From positions 1 through 64,000 of the forward strand of contig JAUMYO010000002.1 of assembly GCA_030528605.1 (NCBI GenBank): DNA of 64,000 nucleotides. Direction: 5' to 3'. This document shows, in pieces, positions 62,049 through 64,000 of the stretch. The translations under genes and the position numbers were made by a program. The notes beneath the pieces are model-generated. The model did no database searches, was not told the origin of the DNA, and saw only the letters and a program-made list of their open reading frames with translations. The DNA is from Peptostreptococcaceae bacterium. Lineage in GTDB: Bacteria; Bacillota; Clostridia; Peptostreptococcales; Filifactoraceae. Positions within the stretch are counted from its first letter, which is position 1. Every line of letters starts with the position of its first letter.

Positions 62049-64000
62049 ATCATTCCTTCCTTCGCGATCGACTTCAGCTCTTCCAAGATCAAATAGGCCT
62101 GTTTGGGACTGATCTCATCCATATCGATCTTTCCCAATCGTTCTACGATCTCTTTTGATCGGAAATCACCAAATGAGAGTTGTTGTATCGGTTCATAGAC
62201 CGGATCGCCCTCTTTTTTCTGTACCGGAGCACCAACTTCCTTCTCAAGTAATGATAATTTTTCACCCGCTTTTTTTAGTAATGCTGTAGGAAGACCCGCA
62301 ATTTTTGCTACATGGAGACCATAGCTCTTATCCATTTTGCCGCTAACGATCTTGTGCATGAAGCTGATCTCCCCTTCGCTTTCGTCGACCGCAATGTAAA
62401 AATTTTTAATATTTGTATATTGCGACTCCAGATCCGTGATCTCATGATAATGTGTTGAAAAAAGCGTCGTACTTCCTATTTTTGCAGCCAGATATTCGAT
62501 AATAGCCCATGCAATGCTCATCCCATCAAAAGTGCTTGTTCCTCTTCCTACTTCATCCAGGATGATCAATGAGTTTTGAGTTGCGTTTTTCAGTATATAA
62601 GAAACTTCTTTCATTTCTACCATAAATGTACTTTGCCCCAAGCTGAGGTCATCCGATGCCCCCACTCGAGTAAATACTGCATCTAAGATCGGTAAGTTCG
62701 CAGATCTTGCGGTAACGAAAGATCCCATATGCGCCATGATCGCAATGATCGCCGCCTGCCTCATATATGTTGACTTTCCACCCATATTCGGTCCTGTGAT
62801 TATCTGTATCCTTGAATACTCATCTATCAATATATCATTCGGAACAAAATTATCCTCACCCAAAATATTTTCTATCACAGGATGTCTGGAAGCGATTATC
62901 TCAAATTTGCCCTCCATGTTAAATCTAGGTCTTGTCATATTCCTTTCAATGCTGGCGATCGACAAGGATAACAACGCATCCAACTGTCCGATGGTCTCTG
63001 CCGTTCTGTTGATCCGAGCGATATTTTCCAACATTTTTGATCGAACTTCATCAAAGATCTCTGATTGGATCTCTAAAATCTTTTGTCTTGCTCCCAAGAT
63101 CTTGTCCTCAAGCTCCTTGAGTTCTTGGTTAATATAGCGCTCGGCATTTGACAGGGTTTGTTTTCGGATATAATCGGACGGGATCGTCGCATCTCGCCCT
63201 GCGGCATGGGTGATCTCAAAATAATATCCGAAAACTTTATTATATCCGATCTTTAAATTTTTTATTCCTGTGTTTTGTCGTGCTTTTTGCTCTATCTCCT
63301 GTAAGATCTGCGCCGAATTGGACTCTAAAAAACGATATTCACGTAATTCTTCGCTATACCCGCTGCGGATCACTTCTCCGTCTTTGATCGATACGGCAGG
63401 TTCCTCAACAATAACTTTCTGAAGATAGTCATAGAGGTCTTGCAGGTCATCCATCGATCGGATCAACTCTTTCAATCGAAGATGATCGGAGTGATATAAT
63501 TTTTCTTTGATCAAAGGAAGTACGATCAACGAAGAGCGAAGTGCAACGATATCTCTCGTGTTCAAAGTACCGTAGCTCATTTTGCCTGTGATCCGTTCCA
63601 TATCATAGATCTCATCTAATAGCTCTTTCAGATCGCTTCGCAGGTCAAAACTCTTGTTCAGCTCTTCAATAAGATCCAAACGATGGTCGATCTTCTTGAT
63701 ATTGTTGATCGGATTATCGATCCATTTTCGGAGCGTCCTTTTCCCTATACTAGTAGTAGAATAGTCTAAAATATCAAAAAGAGAATTTTTCTTTTGTCTG
63801 GTCGTTGCATTCTCCGTAAGTTCCAGATTCTTCTTGGAGTTTGGGTCGATACGAAGATGATCGCTCTTCTCATAAACATTGATCGAGGATATATTTCCGG
63901 CAAGCACCCCTTGTGTTTCCTTGATATACCCTAAAACGATATCCAGAGGTATCGCGTAGATATCCGATATCTCGCGAGAAATATTTTCAAAATAAGTTTT
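62045..64000 (-). CDS. mutS: DNA mismatch repair protein MutS (5' part beyond the window)
   Basis: The frame is open to the window edge, so the N-terminal mismatch-binding domain and about 220-230 residues are missing. The 651 residues present begin in the connector region (IVLGYIKETQGVLAGNISSI). The core, lever and clamp domains follow, then the ATPase with Walker A GPNMGGKSTYMRQAA, the DDLSLGQSTFMVEM signature and Walker B LIILDEVGRGTSTFDG. FSTHYHEITDLE holds the switch His. The C terminus is a helix-turn-helix dimerisation segment. A GTG at 63,907 in this frame is internal and not the start. Confidence 0.96.
   Translation of the reverse strand, partial: KTYFENISREISDIYAIPLDIVLGYIKETQGVLAGNISSINVYEKSDHLRIDPNSKKNLELTENATTRQKKNSLFDILDYSTTSIGKRTLRKWIDNPINNIKKIDHRLDLIEELNKSFDLRSDLKELLDEIYDMERITGKMSYGTLNTRDIVALRSSLIVLPLIKEKLYHSDHLRLKELIRSMDDLQDLYDYLQKVIVEEPAVSIKDGEVIRSGYSEELREYRFLESNSAQILQEIEQKARQNTGIKNLKIGYNKVFGYYFEITHAAGRDATIPSDYIRKQTLSNAERYINQELKELEDKILGARQKILEIQSEIFDEVRSKMLENIARINRTAETIGQLDALLSLSIASIERNMTRPRFNMEGKFEIIASRHPVIENILGEDNFVPNDILIDEYSRIQIITGPNMGGKSTYMRQAAIIAIMAHMGSFVTARSANLPILDAVFTRVGASDDLSLGQSTFMVEMKEVSYILKNATQNSLIILDEVGRGTSTFDGMSIAWAIIEYLAAKIGSTTLFSTHYHEITDLESQYTNIKNFYIAVDESEGEISFMHKIVSGKMDKSYGLHVAKIAGLPTALLKKAGEKLSLLEKEVGAPVQKKEGDPVYEPIQQLSFGDFRSKEIVERLGKIDMDEISPKQAYLILEELKSIAKEGMI

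Noticed and set aside
1-64000. CRISPR arrays, prophage, toxin-antitoxin or defence genes
   Set aside because: No regularly spaced repeats and no gene of these families among the open frames.

Overview
The window is an ordinary, gene-dense chromosomal segment of an AT-rich, probably anaerobic Bacillota (Clostridia/Tissierellia-like) bacterium. That placement rests on the Firmicutes-type order of the housekeeping genes (tmk-holB-ricT, nadD-yqeK-rsfS, xseA-xseB-ispA-tlyA-recN, dnaG-rpoD, yrrL-yrrM-yrrO-like), a six-subunit Rnf complex, a flavodiiron protein, split GlyQ/GlyS glycyl-tRNA synthetase and strong AGGAGG-type ribosome binding sites. I cannot name a genus. Nothing in it looks like a phage, a complete insertion sequence, a CRISPR locus or a defence island.

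Almost everything is on the minus strand, so the transcription order runs from high to low coordinates. From the right: mutS (5' end beyond the window)-mutL-miaA (mismatch repair, tRNA i6A); rnfCDGEAB (ferredoxin:NAD+ ion pump) closed by a terminator; ctpA-uvrB-uvrA-xseA-xseB-ispA-DUF212-tlyA-recN-nudix-mltG-trmR-trhP-mtnN (DNA repair, isoprenoid, ribosome and tRNA methylation, cell-wall growth). corA (+) faces this block and shares a strong hairpin terminator region. A roughly 350 bp divergent promoter region separates corA from the CNNM/CorC-type gene that heads a CNNM-yazA-ACT-dnaG-rpoD-hflX-HEAT-yigZ-nadE run. A tyrosine recombinase gene (+) converges on nadE. Then come plsY-rnhB, rbgA (+), a gene-poor stretch with repeats, tRNA-Leu(CAA), rluB, oadA-MBL-rnr-fprA-smpB-SEC-C, queG-nth-cobU-cobS-cobC-Cof-obgE-yhbY-nadD-yqeK-LCP-rsfS-glyQ-glyS-tmk-holB-ricT-trmN6-rsmI.

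The functional themes are translation and ribosome assembly (glyQS, rsfS, obgE, yhbY, rbgA, smpB, rnr, rsmI, tlyA, rluB), tRNA modification (trmN6, queG, miaA, trhP, trmR), DNA repair and replication (mutSL, uvrAB, recN, xseAB, nth, dnaG, holB-like, rnhB), NAD synthesis (nadD, nadE), cobamide tail assembly (cobU, cobS, cobC) and anaerobic energy metabolism (rnf, oadA, fprA).

The most unusual signals are not single genes. (1) The tetranucleotide GATC is several-fold more common than base composition predicts, in genes on both strands. (2) A small dispersed intergenic repeat of about 135 bp, with ends related as inverted repeats (ACTATTAT / ATAATAGT), occurs in three full and one internally deleted copies. 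(3) The divergent region between the CNNM/CorC and CorA genes has a good promoter in each direction and a hairpin-rich leader in front of each gene, with no known riboswitch consensus that I can recognise. Several gene starts were moved from the longest open frame on the basis of ribosome binding sites and family alignment (obgE, cobC, plsY, dnaG, mltG, the Nudix gene, miaA, tlyA and the HEAT protein).
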